This document shows positions 34,724 to 43,822 of a DNA stretch of 64,000 bases, piece after piece. The stretch comes from an uncultured Muribaculaceae bacterium. Its GTDB lineage: Bacteria; Bacteroidota; Bacteroidia; Bacteroidales; Muribaculaceae. The notes under the pieces are model-generated. The model was not told the DNA's origin, ran no database searches, and saw only the letters and a program-made list of their open reading frames with translations. A program made the position numbers and the translations under genes. Within the stretch, counting starts at the first letter, position 1. Each line of letters starts with the position of its first letter. Location: the NCBI GenBank assembly GCA_910586975.1, contig CAJUKX010000008.1, forward strand, positions 1 to 64,000, given 5' to 3'.

Positions 34724-36058
34724 TCAAGTGAATAGGCGTTCTACTTTGTGCAAGGAGCCGGCCAAACAGAATATCAACACCTTGTCTCCGGTCTGGAAAG
34801 TCGTATTACCCGTAACCAGCATACCTTGTCCGTTTCTTATGAGAGCGGCAAGTGTCATGTTGCGGTCAAGGTGCAGATTCTTTACTTCGGCACGAGTGAT
34901 TTTTGCCCCGGGCTTCACCTCAAGCTCAGCAACCTCGGCATCTGTAAGTGCAAGGCATTTTGAGGTGTATGAGTCGGTATCAAGCAGCAGCTGGAAGATT
35001 GTACTTGATGCGAGCAGTTTCTTATTGATAACCGATCCTATACCCAGAGCTTCGGCTTGTTGAATAAACTGTATATCTTCAACCTCGGCCACACTTTTCT
35101 TTATTCCAAATTCCTTTGCTGAAAGCGTAGTCAGGATATTTGACTCTGAACTCGGCGAAAGAGCAACGAAAGCATCGCAATCATATATGTTTGCGTCAAT
35201 CAATACCTCCGGATCTCGGGCGTCTCCATGAATTATCTCGGCATTCGGGCATTTCTCAGGAAGCCATGCGCAAACATCCCTGTTGTTGTCTATTATTGTG
35301 AATTTATATCTGTCGCCAACGATGTCAAGCAGACGCACTGCTATTTTGCTGCCGCCCATTATCATCACACGTTTGATGCGTTGCTGCACCTTACCGCAAA
35401 GTTTTATCAGATCATCTATATGTTCACGTGTGCAGGTTATATACAGCACATCTCCTGCAAGCATATAGTCATTACCGCGAGGTATGATAGTCTCGTGGTT
35501 ACGTCTTATCGCTGATACATGGAAATGCCCGGTTGTGGTAGCGAATTCTTTTAATTGCATACCGGCCAACGGCGCATTCTCGCGAATACGTACTCCCACC
35601 AGTATTATCTGTCCTTCATGAAGTTCAAACCAATTTCTCACCCATGAGTGTTCCAAAGCGGTATTAATCTCGCGAGCTGCAAGATATTCCGGATAAATAA
35701 GGCGGTCAACACCCATTCGGGTCATTGCATCCTTATTTGCCGGATCCATGAATCCATAGTGCGAGATACGTGCTACAGTAGTTTGAGCTCCAAGACTTTT
35801 GGCGATAGAACACGATACAAGGTTGGTTGACTCCGATGGTGTAACGGCTATAAATAAATCGGCTTTCCCGGTATGAGCATCTTTCAGTGTATAGAATGAT
35901 GTAGGACTTCCTTTCACTGTCATCAGATTGTATGACGAGTCAAGAATGTCAAGTTTATCACCGTCCTCATCAATCACTATAATATCCTGCTCCTCATACG
36001 AAAGCAATTTGGCAAGGTGGGTGCCTACTTCGCCGGCACCGGCAATCACTATTTTCAT
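34724..36058 (-). CDS. trkA: Trk potassium transport NAD-binding regulatory subunit
   Basis: 444 residues built as two RCK units. Each has a Rossmann motif (IAGAGEVGTHLAKLLSYEEQ at the start, MIMGGSKIAVRLLDIV near residue 230) followed by a TrkA-C domain (GVRIRENAPLAGMQLKEF and VKPGAKITRAEVKNL). It is a cytoplasmic gating ring that binds NAD(H) or ATP and controls TrkH. It ends one base before trkH and starts seven bases after dxs. Confidence 0.95.
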   Translation of the reverse strand: MKIVIAGAGEVGTHLAKLLSYEEQDIIVIDEDGDKLDILDSSYNLMTVKGSPTSFYTLKDAHTGKADLFIAVTPSESTNLVSCSIAKSLGAQTTVARISHYGFMDPANKDAMTRMGVDRLIYPEYLAAREINTALEHSWVRNWFELHEGQIILVGVRIRENAPLAGMQLKEFATTTGHFHVSAIRRNHETIIPRGNDYMLAGDVLYITCTREHIDDLIKLCGKVQQRIKRVMIMGGSKIAVRLLDIVGDRYKFTIIDNNRDVCAWLPEKCPNAEIIHGDARDPEVLIDANIYDCDAFVALSPSSESNILTTLSAKEFGIKKSVAEVEDIQFIQQAEALGIGSVINKKLLASSTIFQLLLDTDSYTSKCLALTDAEVAELEVKPGAKITRAEVKNLHLDRNMTLAALIRNGQGMLVTGNTTFQTGDKVLIFCLAGSLHKVERLFT

Positions 36059-36065
36059 TGACGTT

Positions 36066-37988
36066 TTAATGCCTGTTTGCGACCCTCAATATGGCCTCGT
36101 AAATACTGTTGGTATCAAAGCCACACATTGTCTTAAGTTCTGCGGGAGAGCCATGGGTTATAAAGGAATCAGGTATACCAAGACGTATTATTTTCTGGTT
36201 ATAGCCGTGCGATGTCATCCATTCGGCCACAGCACCACCTAATCCTCCGTTTACCGTACCATCTTCAACAGTTATTATAGGACAGGATTTTTCAGCTACC
36301 TCCTTAAGAATGTCTTCATCAAGAGGTTTGAGGAAAATCATATCGTAGTGAGCTGCATTTACACCTTCTTTATGTGCCATTTCTACAGCATCCTTTACGC
36401 TGTCGCGGAGCGTACCTATAGAAATTACAGCTACATCCTGCCCGTCTGTCACTTTAACGCCACGACCCACTTCGATTGAATGCATGGGAGTGCGCCACCG
36501 GGCCGAATTGCCGTTACCTCGCGGATAGCGTATTGCAAACGGCCCTAAATCATTGTTTGCAGCGGTGAACATCAGATTTCGCAAGGTCGATTCGTCTGCA
36601 GGAGCAGCCACAATCAGATTGGGAATTGAACGCAGATATGCCAAGTCAAGGGCTCCGTGATGTGTTACTCCGTCTTCGCCTACAATTCCGGCACGGTCGA
36701 TACACAAGGTTACGGGGAGCTTCTGTATAGCAACGTCGTGGATTATATGGTCGTATGCCCTTTGCAGGAAGCTTGAGTATATGGCTACGAAAGGTCGCAT
36801 GCCATCTTTGGCCAGGCCGCCGGCAAAAGTAACCGCATGACCTTCAGAAATACCTACGTCAAACACGCGTGCCGGCAATTTAGCCTGCATTATTTCCATT
36901 GATGTTCCCGACGACATCGCCGCGGTTATACCTACTATACGCTTGTCTTTTTCAGCAAGTTCAAGCAAAGTATGGCCGAAAACTTCCTGATATTTCACGG
37001 GTGAATTATCATTTGTTGTTTTATCGCAAGCTCTTACTCCTGTTTCCGGCTCAAATTTACCCGGTGCATGCCACTTCCAGGGTTCAGCCTCAGCCGGAGC
37101 ATAACCTTTACCCTTGATTGTGCGGAGATGAAGCAACCGCGGGCCTTCCATATCGCGTATATCTGTCAGTACTTGTACTATTTTGACTACATCGTGCCCG
37201 TCAAATGGACCGAAATATCTGATATTCAAGCCTTCGAATATATTCTGTTGATGTACAAGCAACGATTTCAAGCTATTGTTGAAACGTAATATAGCACCTT
37301 TTCCTCTTTCATTTACGAGTCGGGCTTTACGTAACATACGGTACAAACCGTATCTGAATTTATTATACCCGGGTGAAGTAGTAAGATGTGCGAGATATGA
37401 ATTCAACGAACCGACGTTGCGGTCAATCGACATATCATTGTCGTTCAAGACTATCAGCAGATTGTTGGGCGTATTGGCGGCATTGTTTATACCTTCAAAA
37501 GCAAGGCCTCCGCTTACCGAAGCATCGCCTATGATAGCCACTACGTTTCTTTTTTCTTTATTCAGGCGGGCTGCCACAGCCATACCGAGAGCCGCGCTTA
37601 TCGAGTTTGACGCGTGGCCGGCAGTGAATGTATCATATTCGCTCTCTTCCGGATTAGGGAAACCGCTTATTCCGCCGAGTTTTCTATTGGTGAAGAACTT
37701 GTCGCGTCGTCCGGTAAGCAACTTGTGTCCGTATGCCTGATGGCCTACGTCCCATACCAGACGATCGTATGGGGTGTCAAATACATAATGCAATGCCACG
37801 GTCATCTCAACCGCACCCATACTCGACGCGAAATGCCCGGGATTCACAGAGCATGTCTCGATAAGGAACTTGCGTATTTCATCACAAAGCTGCGGCAGCT
37901 GATTTACCGAAAGTTTCCTTAAGTCAGCCGGACAATTTATATTATCAAGCAACAAATATTCGTTGCCTGCATGATTATTTTTTCCCAT
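36066..37988 (-). CDS. dxs: 1-deoxy-D-xylulose-5-phosphate synthase
   Basis: First enzyme of the MEP isoprenoid pathway, joining pyruvate and glyceraldehyde 3-phosphate with ThDP. It has 640 residues from the ATG at 37988; a longer start at 38024 reads into the upstream gene and lacks conservation. The ThDP motif GDASVSGGLAFEGINNA, the early VWDVGHQAYGHKLLTGR, and the transketolase-type C-terminal half (FDVGISEGHAVTFAGGLA, LCIDRAGIVGEDGVTHHG) are complete. It overlaps the upstream small membrane protein gene by 14 bases and is followed by trkA after 7. Confidence 0.96.
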   Translation of the reverse strand: MGKNNHAGNEYLLLDNINCPADLRKLSVNQLPQLCDEIRKFLIETCSVNPGHFASSMGAVEMTVALHYVFDTPYDRLVWDVGHQAYGHKLLTGRRDKFFTNRKLGGISGFPNPEESEYDTFTAGHASNSISAALGMAVAARLNKEKRNVVAIIGDASVSGGLAFEGINNAANTPNNLLIVLNDNDMSIDRNVGSLNSYLAHLTTSPGYNKFRYGLYRMLRKARLVNERGKGAILRFNNSLKSLLVHQQNIFEGLNIRYFGPFDGHDVVKIVQVLTDIRDMEGPRLLHLRTIKGKGYAPAEAEPWKWHAPGKFEPETGVRACDKTTNDNSPVKYQEVFGHTLLELAEKDKRIVGITAAMSSGTSMEIMQAKLPARVFDVGISEGHAVTFAGGLAKDGMRPFVAIYSSFLQRAYDHIIHDVAIQKLPVTLCIDRAGIVGEDGVTHHGALDLAYLRSIPNLIVAAPADESTLRNLMFTAANNDLGPFAIRYPRGNGNSARWRTPMHSIEVGRGVKVTDGQDVAVISIGTLRDSVKDAVEMAHKEGVNAAHYDMIFLKPLDEDILKEVAEKSCPIITVEDGTVNGGLGGAVAEWMTSHGYNQKIIRLGIPDSFITHGSPAELKTMCGFDTNSIYEAILRVANRH

Positions 37989-38154
37989 TTCTGATATACT
38001 TTTTATATACAGGAACGAAAACAATTATTGCCGAAGCCACGATTACGAATGCCAAATATGGTGTAAATTGCTTGTTTGAAACAATTAACAGACATACAGT
38101 GACCAGCCAGGCCACAAAAAGCAATGCTATCCTTATTTTAATCGTGGTTTTCAT
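37975..38154 (-). CDS. Small two-helix membrane protein upstream of dxs
   Basis: 59 residues from the ATG at 38154, with two hydrophobic segments (about 7-25 and 29-48) and a basic tail (KKYIRNGKK). A longer start at 38190 would include the promoter and is rejected. Its 3' end overlaps the dxs start by 14 bases, so it is translationally linked to dxs. No family recognised. The promoter box lies only five bases upstream of the start codon. Confidence 0.6.
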   Translation of the reverse strand: MKTTIKIRIALLFVAWLVTVCLLIVSNKQFTPYLAFVIVASAIIVFVPVYKKYIRNGKK

Positions 38155-38159
38155 TAATG

Positions 38160-38191
38160 CAAAGTTACAGTTAATTTTTATCTTTTGCAAA
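38160..38191 (-). promoter_or_regulatory. Promoter of the dxs-trkA-trkH group
   Basis: On the minus strand TTTG (complement of 38188-38191) and TAACTTTG (complement of 38160-38167) are 20 bp apart, a full match. Initiation would be near 38153, at the start codon of the small membrane protein, implying a leaderless or near-leaderless mRNA. Confidence 0.7.
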
Positions 38192-38242
38192 TGTTATAAG
38201 GTACTTCGATATTAAAAGTGCCATGCAAAAAAGCTATTCACG

Positions 38243-38274
38243 TTTGCATAAATTAAGAATAATGAGTAATTTTG
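38243..38274 (+). promoter_or_regulatory. panC operon promoter
   Basis: TTTG (38243-38246) and TAATTTTG (38267-38274) are 20 bp apart, a full match. Initiation near 38281 gives a 23-base leader and rules out the upstream in-frame ATGs as starts. Confidence 0.75.
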
Positions 38275-38303
38275 CGGCTGATTTAAATAAATCATTTTTG
38301 AAA

Positions 38304-39164
38304 ATGGAAATCATTTCAACAGTTGCCGGTCTGCGCCAAGCTGTGGCCAACGCCAAAGCAAAAGGCCTTTCTGTAGGTCTTGTACCCACCATGGGCGCTT
38401 TACATGCCGGTCACATTTCGCTCATAGAGCGTGCGCGCCGCGAATGTGGATTCGTGGTTGTAAGTGTTTTTGTAAATCCAACTCAGTTTAATAACCAGAA
38501 CGATCTGGCTACTTATCCGCGTACAGTTGAGGCTGACTGCGAGAAGCTGGAGCAGGCCAATGTGGATGTGGCTTTCATCCCTACAGTAGAAGAAGTTTAT
38601 CCCGAGCCCGACACCCGTGTTTTTGATCTCGGCTCTGTCGCCGAAGTAATGGAAGGCGCCATGCGTCCGGGGCATTTCAACGGTGTGGCTCAGGTAGTTA
38701 GCAAACTGTTTGACTTCGTTCAACCCGACAAGGCTTATTTCGGTGAAAAAGACTACCAGCAGATTGCCGTGATACGCCGCATGGTTGAGCTTGAAGGATT
38801 CAAACTCGAGATTGTCCCTTGCCCCATTGTCCGCGAAGCCGATGGCCTTGCCATGAGTTCGCGCAACGTAAGGCTTACTCCCGAGCAGCGCGAAATCGCA
38901 CCGTTGATTCATCAGACCCTCGTTGACAACGCAAGCCTTTCTCTCCACGGACTCGACCTGGATTCATTGCGCGACATGGTGGTTGAAGAAATCAATGCCA
39001 TCGACGGTATGGAAGTAGAATATTACGAGATTGTTGATGCAAAAACGCTTCTCCCCGTACATTCATGGAGTGAGGTATCTGAAAATGGAATTGTAGGATG
39101 TATCACCGTGTGGATGGGTGATGTACGTCTGATTGACAATATAAAGTACCCGGAACAAAAATGA
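38304..39164 (+). CDS. panC: Pantoate--beta-alanine ligase
   Basis: Last step of pantothenate synthesis: pantoate, beta-alanine and ATP give pantothenate. It has 286 residues from the ATG at 38304, which lies just after the promoter. The nucleotidyltransferase HIGH-like motif is PTMGALHAGHISL. Other conserved parts are VFVNPTQF, FGEKDYQQ and AMSSRNVRL (KMSKS-equivalent region). Its end overlaps panD by four bases (ATGA), pairing the two steps in which PanD supplies beta-alanine. Confidence 0.97.
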   Translation: MEIISTVAGLRQAVANAKAKGLSVGLVPTMGALHAGHISLIERARRECGFVVVSVFVNPTQFNNQNDLATYPRTVEADCEKLEQANVDVAFIPTVEEVYPEPDTRVFDLGSVAEVMEGAMRPGHFNGVAQVVSKLFDFVQPDKAYFGEKDYQQIAVIRRMVELEGFKLEIVPCPIVREADGLAMSSRNVRLTPEQREIAPLIHQTLVDNASLSLHGLDLDSLRDMVVEEINAIDGMEVEYYEIVDAKTLLPVHSWSEVSENGIVGCITVWMGDVRLIDNIKYPEQK

Positions 39165-39508
39165 ATATAGAAGTTCTGAAATCCAAAATCCATCGTGTTA
39201 CTGTCACTGAGTCGCGACTTGACTACATAGGCAGCATAACAATTGATGAGGATTTGCTTGATGCAGCCAATATTATTGCCGGCGAGCGCGTATACATTGT
39301 AAACAACAATAACGGTGCTCGACTCGACACATACACAATCCCAGGCCCTCGTGGCAGCGGAGTGATTTGTCTTAACGGTGCGGCTGCCCGTCTGGTTCAG
39401 CCCGGCGATATAGTAATTATAATGTCATACGCAAGCATGCCTTTTGAAGAGGCACGCAATTTCAAGCCCACTGTAATCTTCCCCGATACAGCAACTAACA
39501 AGCTATAA
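39161..39508 (+). CDS. panD: Aspartate 1-decarboxylase precursor
   Basis: Pyruvoyl-dependent decarboxylase making beta-alanine from aspartate. It has 115 residues, the usual length. The self-cleavage site is G24-S25 in DYIGSITID, which generates the pyruvoyl group, and the NNNNGARLDTYTIPG and GAAARLVQPGDIVIIMSYA motifs follow. It starts within panC and is followed 13 bases later by ffh. Confidence 0.97.
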   Translation: MNIEVLKSKIHRVTVTESRLDYIGSITIDEDLLDAANIIAGERVYIVNNNNGARLDTYTIPGPRGSGVICLNGAAARLVQPGDIVIIMSYASMPFEEARNFKPTVIFPDTATNKL

Positions 39509-39521
39509 CACTGAATCATAT

Positions 39522-40889
39522 ATGTTTGAAAAACTCAGCGACAGGCTCGAACGGAGCTTTAAAATACTTAAAGGCCAAGGCAAAATTACAGAAATAAACG
39601 TTGCCGAAACTCTTAAGGATGTACGCCGTGCATTGATTGATGCCGATGTCAACTACAAGGTGGCCAAAACCTTCACCGACACCGTAAAGCAAAAAGCTCT
39701 CGGTCAGAATGTGCTCACTGCCATCAAGCCAAGCGAACTCATGGTCAAAATTGTCCATGACGAACTTACCACACTTATGGGTGGCGACACATCCGGCATC
39801 AACCTCAAGGATCGTCCTGCCATCATACTTATGTCAGGTCTTCAGGGTTCAGGTAAGACTACTTTCTCAGGTAAACTTGCAAAGAAACTCAAGAGTGAGA
39901 AAGCTCTTCGCCCGCTTCTGGTAGCATGCGACGTTTACCGTCCTGCGGCTATTGACCAGCTTAAGGTACTCGGACAGTCTATAGATGTGCCTGTTTTCAC
40001 AATAGAAGGCTCAAAAAATCCGGTAGAAATCGCTAAAAAATCGCTTGAGTTCGCCAAACAGAACCATAACGACCTCGTTATCATTGATACCGCCGGCCGT
40101 CTTGCGGTTGACGAGCAGATGATGGTCGAGATTGAAAATATCAAGAATGCCATCAAGCCGAGCGAAACATTGTTTGTTGTTGATGCAATGACCGGTCAGG
40201 ATGCTGTGAACACAGCCCGTACGTTCAACGAACGTCTTGACTTTGATGGAGTTGTGCTCACCAAGCTCGATGGTGACACCCGTGGTGGTGCCGCGCTCTC
40301 AATCCGCACTGTTGTCAACAAGCCTATCAAATTTGTCGGTACAGGCGAAACACTCGACGGCATAGACGTCTTCCATCCCTCGCGTATGGCCGACCGAATC
40401 CTCGGCATGGGTGATATTGTTTCTCTTGTAGAAAAAGCTCAGCAGCAGTTCGATGAGAAAGAAGCTGAAGAACTTGCACGCAAGCTGCGTAAGAATCAAT
40501 ATACTTTTGTTGACTTCTACAAGCAGATTCAGCAGATCAAGAAGATGGGTAACATCAAGGATCTTGCAGCCATGATTCCCGGTCTTGGAAAAGCCATTAA
40601 GGATATTGATGTTCCCGATGATGCATTCAAGGGCGTTGAAGCCATCATCAACTCGATGACTGTATATGAACGTGAACATCCCGAAGTCATCAAGGGCACA
40701 CGCGTAAAACGTATTGCCATGGGTTCGGGAACTACCATTCAAGAAGTCAATCGTCTGCTCAAACAATTCCAGCAGACACGCGAGATGATGCGCAAGGTTG
40801 GCTCTATGAAGGGTCCGATGGGTGCTATGAGCGCCATGAAAGGTATGAGAGGGCTGAAAGGCATGCCCGGAATGCCTGGATTAAAATAA
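39522..40889 (+). CDS. ffh: Signal recognition particle protein Ffh
   Basis: GTPase of the signal recognition particle, which targets membrane proteins co-translationally to the inner membrane with 4.5S RNA and FtsY. It has 455 residues: N domain, G domain (P-loop GLQGSGKTTFSGK, DTAGRL, TKLDGDTRGG), and a methionine-rich M domain at the C-terminus (MRKVGSMKGPMGAMSAMKGM). All GTPase motifs are intact. It lies in the panC-panD-ffh-folD-capA run with short gaps. Confidence 0.97.
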   Translation: MFEKLSDRLERSFKILKGQGKITEINVAETLKDVRRALIDADVNYKVAKTFTDTVKQKALGQNVLTAIKPSELMVKIVHDELTTLMGGDTSGINLKDRPAIILMSGLQGSGKTTFSGKLAKKLKSEKALRPLLVACDVYRPAAIDQLKVLGQSIDVPVFTIEGSKNPVEIAKKSLEFAKQNHNDLVIIDTAGRLAVDEQMMVEIENIKNAIKPSETLFVVDAMTGQDAVNTARTFNERLDFDGVVLTKLDGDTRGGAALSIRTVVNKPIKFVGTGETLDGIDVFHPSRMADRILGMGDIVSLVEKAQQQFDEKEAEELARKLRKNQYTFVDFYKQIQQIKKMGNIKDLAAMIPGLGKAIKDIDVPDDAFKGVEAIINSMTVYEREHPEVIKGTRVKRIAMGSGTTIQEVNRLLKQFQQTREMMRKVGSMKGPMGAMSAMKGMRGLKGMPGMPGLK

Positions 40890-40907
40890 TACCTAATATC
40901 AGATCGT

Positions 40908-41780
40908 ATGCAACTTATTGATGGAAAACAGACTGCCGCCAATATAAAGGCGGAAATAGCCGAAATAGTATCAGCTCGTGTGGCTCAGGGACATCGCCGT
41001 CCGCATCTCGTCGCAGTTCTTGTTGGTCACGACGGTGGCAGCGAGACTTATGTAGCCAACAAGGCCAAAGCTTGCGAGGCATGTGGCTTTGACTCTACAA
41101 TAATACGCCGCGAGGACGATGTTACCGAAGCCGAGCTTCTTGATCTCATTGATAAGCTGAACAAGGATTCAAACGTCGACGGCTTTATCATTCAGCTTCC
41201 TCTGCCTGCGCACATCAACGAGCAGAAAATTACAGAAGCGATCCTTCCGTCCAAGGACGTAGACGGCTTCCATCCCGTAAATGTGGGTCGCCAGTCAATC
41301 GGTCTGCCCTGTTTCCACTCGGCTACCCCGGCCGGTATTGTAGAACTTCTCAAGCGCTACAATGTACCTACCCGTGGCAAAAACTGTGTTATAATCGGTC
41401 GAAGCAATATAGTGGGTAAACCACTCGCAGCCCTTATGATGCAAAAAGGTGTGGATGCCACAACAACTGTATGCCACTCGGCTACCGAGAACCTTGCTGA
41501 AATTACCCGCAAGGCAGATATTATTATCGCAGCTCTCGGTCGTCCCGGCTTCGTTACCGCTGATATGGTTAAAGAAGGTGCTACAGTAATAGATGTAGGC
41601 ACTACCCGCGTTCCCGATAGCTCAAGGAAGTCCGGATTCAGACTTTGCGGAGATGTCGATTTTGAGAATGTAGCACCTAAATGCGCATTCATCACCCCGG
41701 TTCCGGGCGGTGTAGGACCAATGACAATAGTATCCCTGATGCAGAATACCCTCCGGGCCGCTCTCGGCGAGATATATTGA
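40908..41780 (+). CDS. folD: Bifunctional methylenetetrahydrofolate dehydrogenase/cyclohydrolase
   Basis: Interconverts 5,10-methylene-THF and 10-formyl-THF. It has 290 residues. Visible motifs are YVANKAKACEACGF (with the catalytic Lys), DGFIIQLPLPAHI, KDVDGFHP, the NAD(P) loop GRSNIVGKPLAALM, and TPVPGGVGPMTI. It functionally connects to the glycine-cleavage operon and fmt elsewhere in this window. Its stop codon overlaps the start of the CapA-like gene by one base. Confidence 0.97.
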   Translation: MQLIDGKQTAANIKAEIAEIVSARVAQGHRRPHLVAVLVGHDGGSETYVANKAKACEACGFDSTIIRREDDVTEAELLDLIDKLNKDSNVDGFIIQLPLPAHINEQKITEAILPSKDVDGFHPVNVGRQSIGLPCFHSATPAGIVELLKRYNVPTRGKNCVIIGRSNIVGKPLAALMMQKGVDATTTVCHSATENLAEITRKADIIIAALGRPGFVTADMVKEGATVIDVGTTRVPDSSRKSGFRLCGDVDFENVAPKCAFITPVPGGVGPMTIVSLMQNTLRAALGEIY

Positions 41781-42850
41781 TGTGCCAAGGATTCATAGTT
41801 CTATTTTCGCTCTTATCACTGCTCTTCGGCTACGACGAAGCTGAAATTGTATTTGCCGGAGATGCAATGATGCATAAGGCTCAGATTGAAGCTGCACGGC
41901 AGAATAACGGGTCGTATGATTTCAATGAATATTTCTCTGAAATAGACGGTTATATAGGAAGCGCTGATTATGCGGTAGTGAATCTTGAAACTCCGGTTTC
42001 AGCGCCTCCTCACACCGGCTACCCGTGTTTTAACGCGCCTGAGCAATACATTGATGCTCTTGCTGATGCCGGATTCGACCTTTTTCTCACCGCCAATAAC
42101 CATACTCTCGATCGCCGCGACCGTGGCCTTGTAAGTACTATTGAGAATCTTGATAAACGCAATCTCGACCATATAGGCACTTACAAGGATTCAGAGGAGA
42201 GAAGTTCAGCGATGCCCTTTATAAAGACGATAAACAATATAAAAGTAGCATTCATGAACTATACCTACGGAACTAATGGAATCGCCCCCGGCAACAAGGT
42301 AAAGGTAGACTATATAGACCGCAAGCTCATCAAGAACGATATAGAAGCTGCTCGCAGTGCCGGTGCCGAATACATTATCGCATGTATCCACTGGGGCAAC
42401 GAATATCAGATGCTTCCTTCGGCTGAACAGAAGTCTCTTGCACAGTTCATGCGTGATAATGGCGTGGATGCCATTATCGGAGGGCATCCGCACGTAATCC
42501 AGCCTATAGAGATTACCGATGGCGACTCAAAATTACTTACTGTTTATTCCTTGGGTAATTTCATATCCAATATGAAGACAAAGGATACCCGCGGGGGTGC
42601 TTTGGTAAAAATAAGGCTGACCAGAGGCGATGATAATAAAGTAAGGCTGACCGACGCATCATACAGGCTTGTGTTTACAGAACCGGCCACTTCAACTCAT
42701 AATTTCAGATTGAAATGGGTAGATAATTCCACAGATTACCGAGCAAAAGCATTCTCAGACTCAGCCAGGGCCATCTTCAATAAACACAATAAAAATATTA
42801 CTGAAGATATACCCGGACACCTGTCAAGAATCCTGCAAACCGCGAATTAA
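41780..42850 (+). CDS. CapA-family metallophosphatase-like protein
   Basis: 356 residues from the ATG at 41780 (TGATG overlap with folD). A longer in-frame start lies within folD and is rejected. A short hydrophobic N-terminus could be a weak signal or anchor. The CapA/PgsA signatures are IVFAGDAMMHKAQ, NLETPVSAPP, TANNHTLDR, CIHWGNEYQ and IGGHPHVIQPIE, which together form a calcineurin-like metal site. Homologues act in poly-gamma-glutamate or capsule-related pathways. No other pgs genes are nearby, so the role is open. Confidence 0.85.
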   Translation: MCQGFIVLFSLLSLLFGYDEAEIVFAGDAMMHKAQIEAARQNNGSYDFNEYFSEIDGYIGSADYAVVNLETPVSAPPHTGYPCFNAPEQYIDALADAGFDLFLTANNHTLDRRDRGLVSTIENLDKRNLDHIGTYKDSEERSSAMPFIKTINNIKVAFMNYTYGTNGIAPGNKVKVDYIDRKLIKNDIEAARSAGAEYIIACIHWGNEYQMLPSAEQKSLAQFMRDNGVDAIIGGHPHVIQPIEITDGDSKLLTVYSLGNFISNMKTKDTRGGALVKIRLTRGDDNKVRLTDASYRLVFTEPATSTHNFRLKWVDNSTDYRAKAFSDSARAIFNKHNKNITEDIPGHLSRILQTAN

Positions 42851-42886
42851 TTTAAAATAATTATCCGCCTTTTGACAATTTCTGCG

Positions 42887-42894
42887 TAACTTTG
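42887..42894 (+). promoter_or_regulatory. -7 box of the tpiA promoter
   Basis: TAACTTTG is a full consensus match, with a TTTG only 12 bp upstream (42871-42874) rather than 20. Initiation near 42901 gives a 35-base leader. Confidence 0.5.
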
Positions 42895-42935
42895 CATAAA
42901 AATAATATTCAACAAAACTATAATACAATATCAAA

Positions 42936-43691
42936 ATGAGAAAGAACATTGTAGCAGGCAACTGGAAAATGAACACAACCCTTCCCGAGGGTATCAAGCT
43001 TGCCGAAGAAGTAAATGCCGCTGTAGCAGCTGCAAAGCCCAATTGCGATGTAATCATCTGCGTACCCTTCACCCACCTTGCACCCATTGCAGGTGTAATT
43101 GACCAGAACGTTCTCGGCCTTGGTGCTGAAAACTGCGCAAACCACGAAAAGGGCGCATACACCGGCGAAGTATCTGCACCCATGGTAGCTTCAACCGGCG
43201 CCAAATACGTGATTCTCGGTCACAGCGAACGTCGTCAGTACTACCACGAAGATTCTGCTATCCTGCGCGAGAAACTCGCACTTGCCCTTGCCAACGGTCT
43301 CACACCCATCTTCTGCATCGGTGAAGTTCTTGAAGAACGCGAAAACGGCTCTTTCAACGAAGTTGTAAAGACTCAGATTGAAGAAGCTCTCTTCGACCTC
43401 AGCGCTGAAGACTTCTCTAAGATCATCCTTGCTTACGAACCCGTTTGGGCTATCGGCACAGGCAAGACCGCTACTCCCGAGCAGGCTGAAGACATGCACG
43501 CCCACATCCGCGCTACCATCGCTGCAAAATATGGCGAAGAAGTTGCCGCCAACACCTCAATCCTCTACGGTGGTTCATGCAAACCTTCAAACGCTGCCGA
43601 ACTCTTTGCAAAGCCCGACATCGACGGTGGTCTCATCGGAGGTGCCGCTCTCAAGTGCGAAGACTTCATGGGCATCGTAAATGCATTCTAA
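42936..43691 (+). CDS. tpiA: Triosephosphate isomerase
   Basis: Interconverts dihydroxyacetone phosphate and glyceraldehyde 3-phosphate. It has 251 residues. GNWKMN with the substrate Lys, ILGHSERRQYYHED with the catalytic His, and AYEPVWAIGTGKTATPEQA with the catalytic Glu are intact, and the phosphate loop GGSCKPSNA follows. C-rich wobble codons typical of strongly expressed genes are conspicuous here and in the aldolase gene downstream. It is monocistronic between a promoter box and a terminator. Confidence 0.98.
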   Translation: MRKNIVAGNWKMNTTLPEGIKLAEEVNAAVAAAKPNCDVIICVPFTHLAPIAGVIDQNVLGLGAENCANHEKGAYTGEVSAPMVASTGAKYVILGHSERRQYYHEDSAILREKLALALANGLTPIFCIGEVLEERENGSFNEVVKTQIEEALFDLSAEDFSKIILAYEPVWAIGTGKTATPEQAEDMHAHIRATIAAKYGEEVAANTSILYGGSCKPSNAAELFAKPDIDGGLIGGAALKCEDFMGIVNAF

Positions 43692-43721
43692 TTCCGGATT
43701 TTAAATACATCTGACTTCTAT

Positions 43722-43757
43722 AAAAGGAGATAACCGGCTTGGTTATCTCCTTTTTTT
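43722..43757 (+). terminator. Terminator after tpiA
   Basis: AAAAGGAGATAACC (43722-43735) pairs with GGTTATCTCCTTTT (43741-43754) with a 5-base loop, and a T-run continues to 43757. Confidence 0.93.
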
Positions 43758-43766
43758 ATTACAACA

Positions 43767-43798
43767 TTTGCGACTGCAAGATTATTTTCTTAATTTTG
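43767..43798 (+). promoter_or_regulatory. Promoter of the SPOR protein-folE pair
   Basis: TTTG (43767-43770) and TAATTTTG (43791-43798) are 20 bp apart, a full match. Initiation near 43805 gives an 18-base leader to the ATG at 43823. Confidence 0.75.
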
Positions 43799-43822
43799 CA
43801 CTTACTTTTTAACTGTAATGTC

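Noticed and set aside
41681..41779. Extended N-terminus of the CapA-like protein
   Set aside because: It lies within folD in another frame. The ATG at 41780, overlapping the folD stop by one base, gives a normal CapA start.
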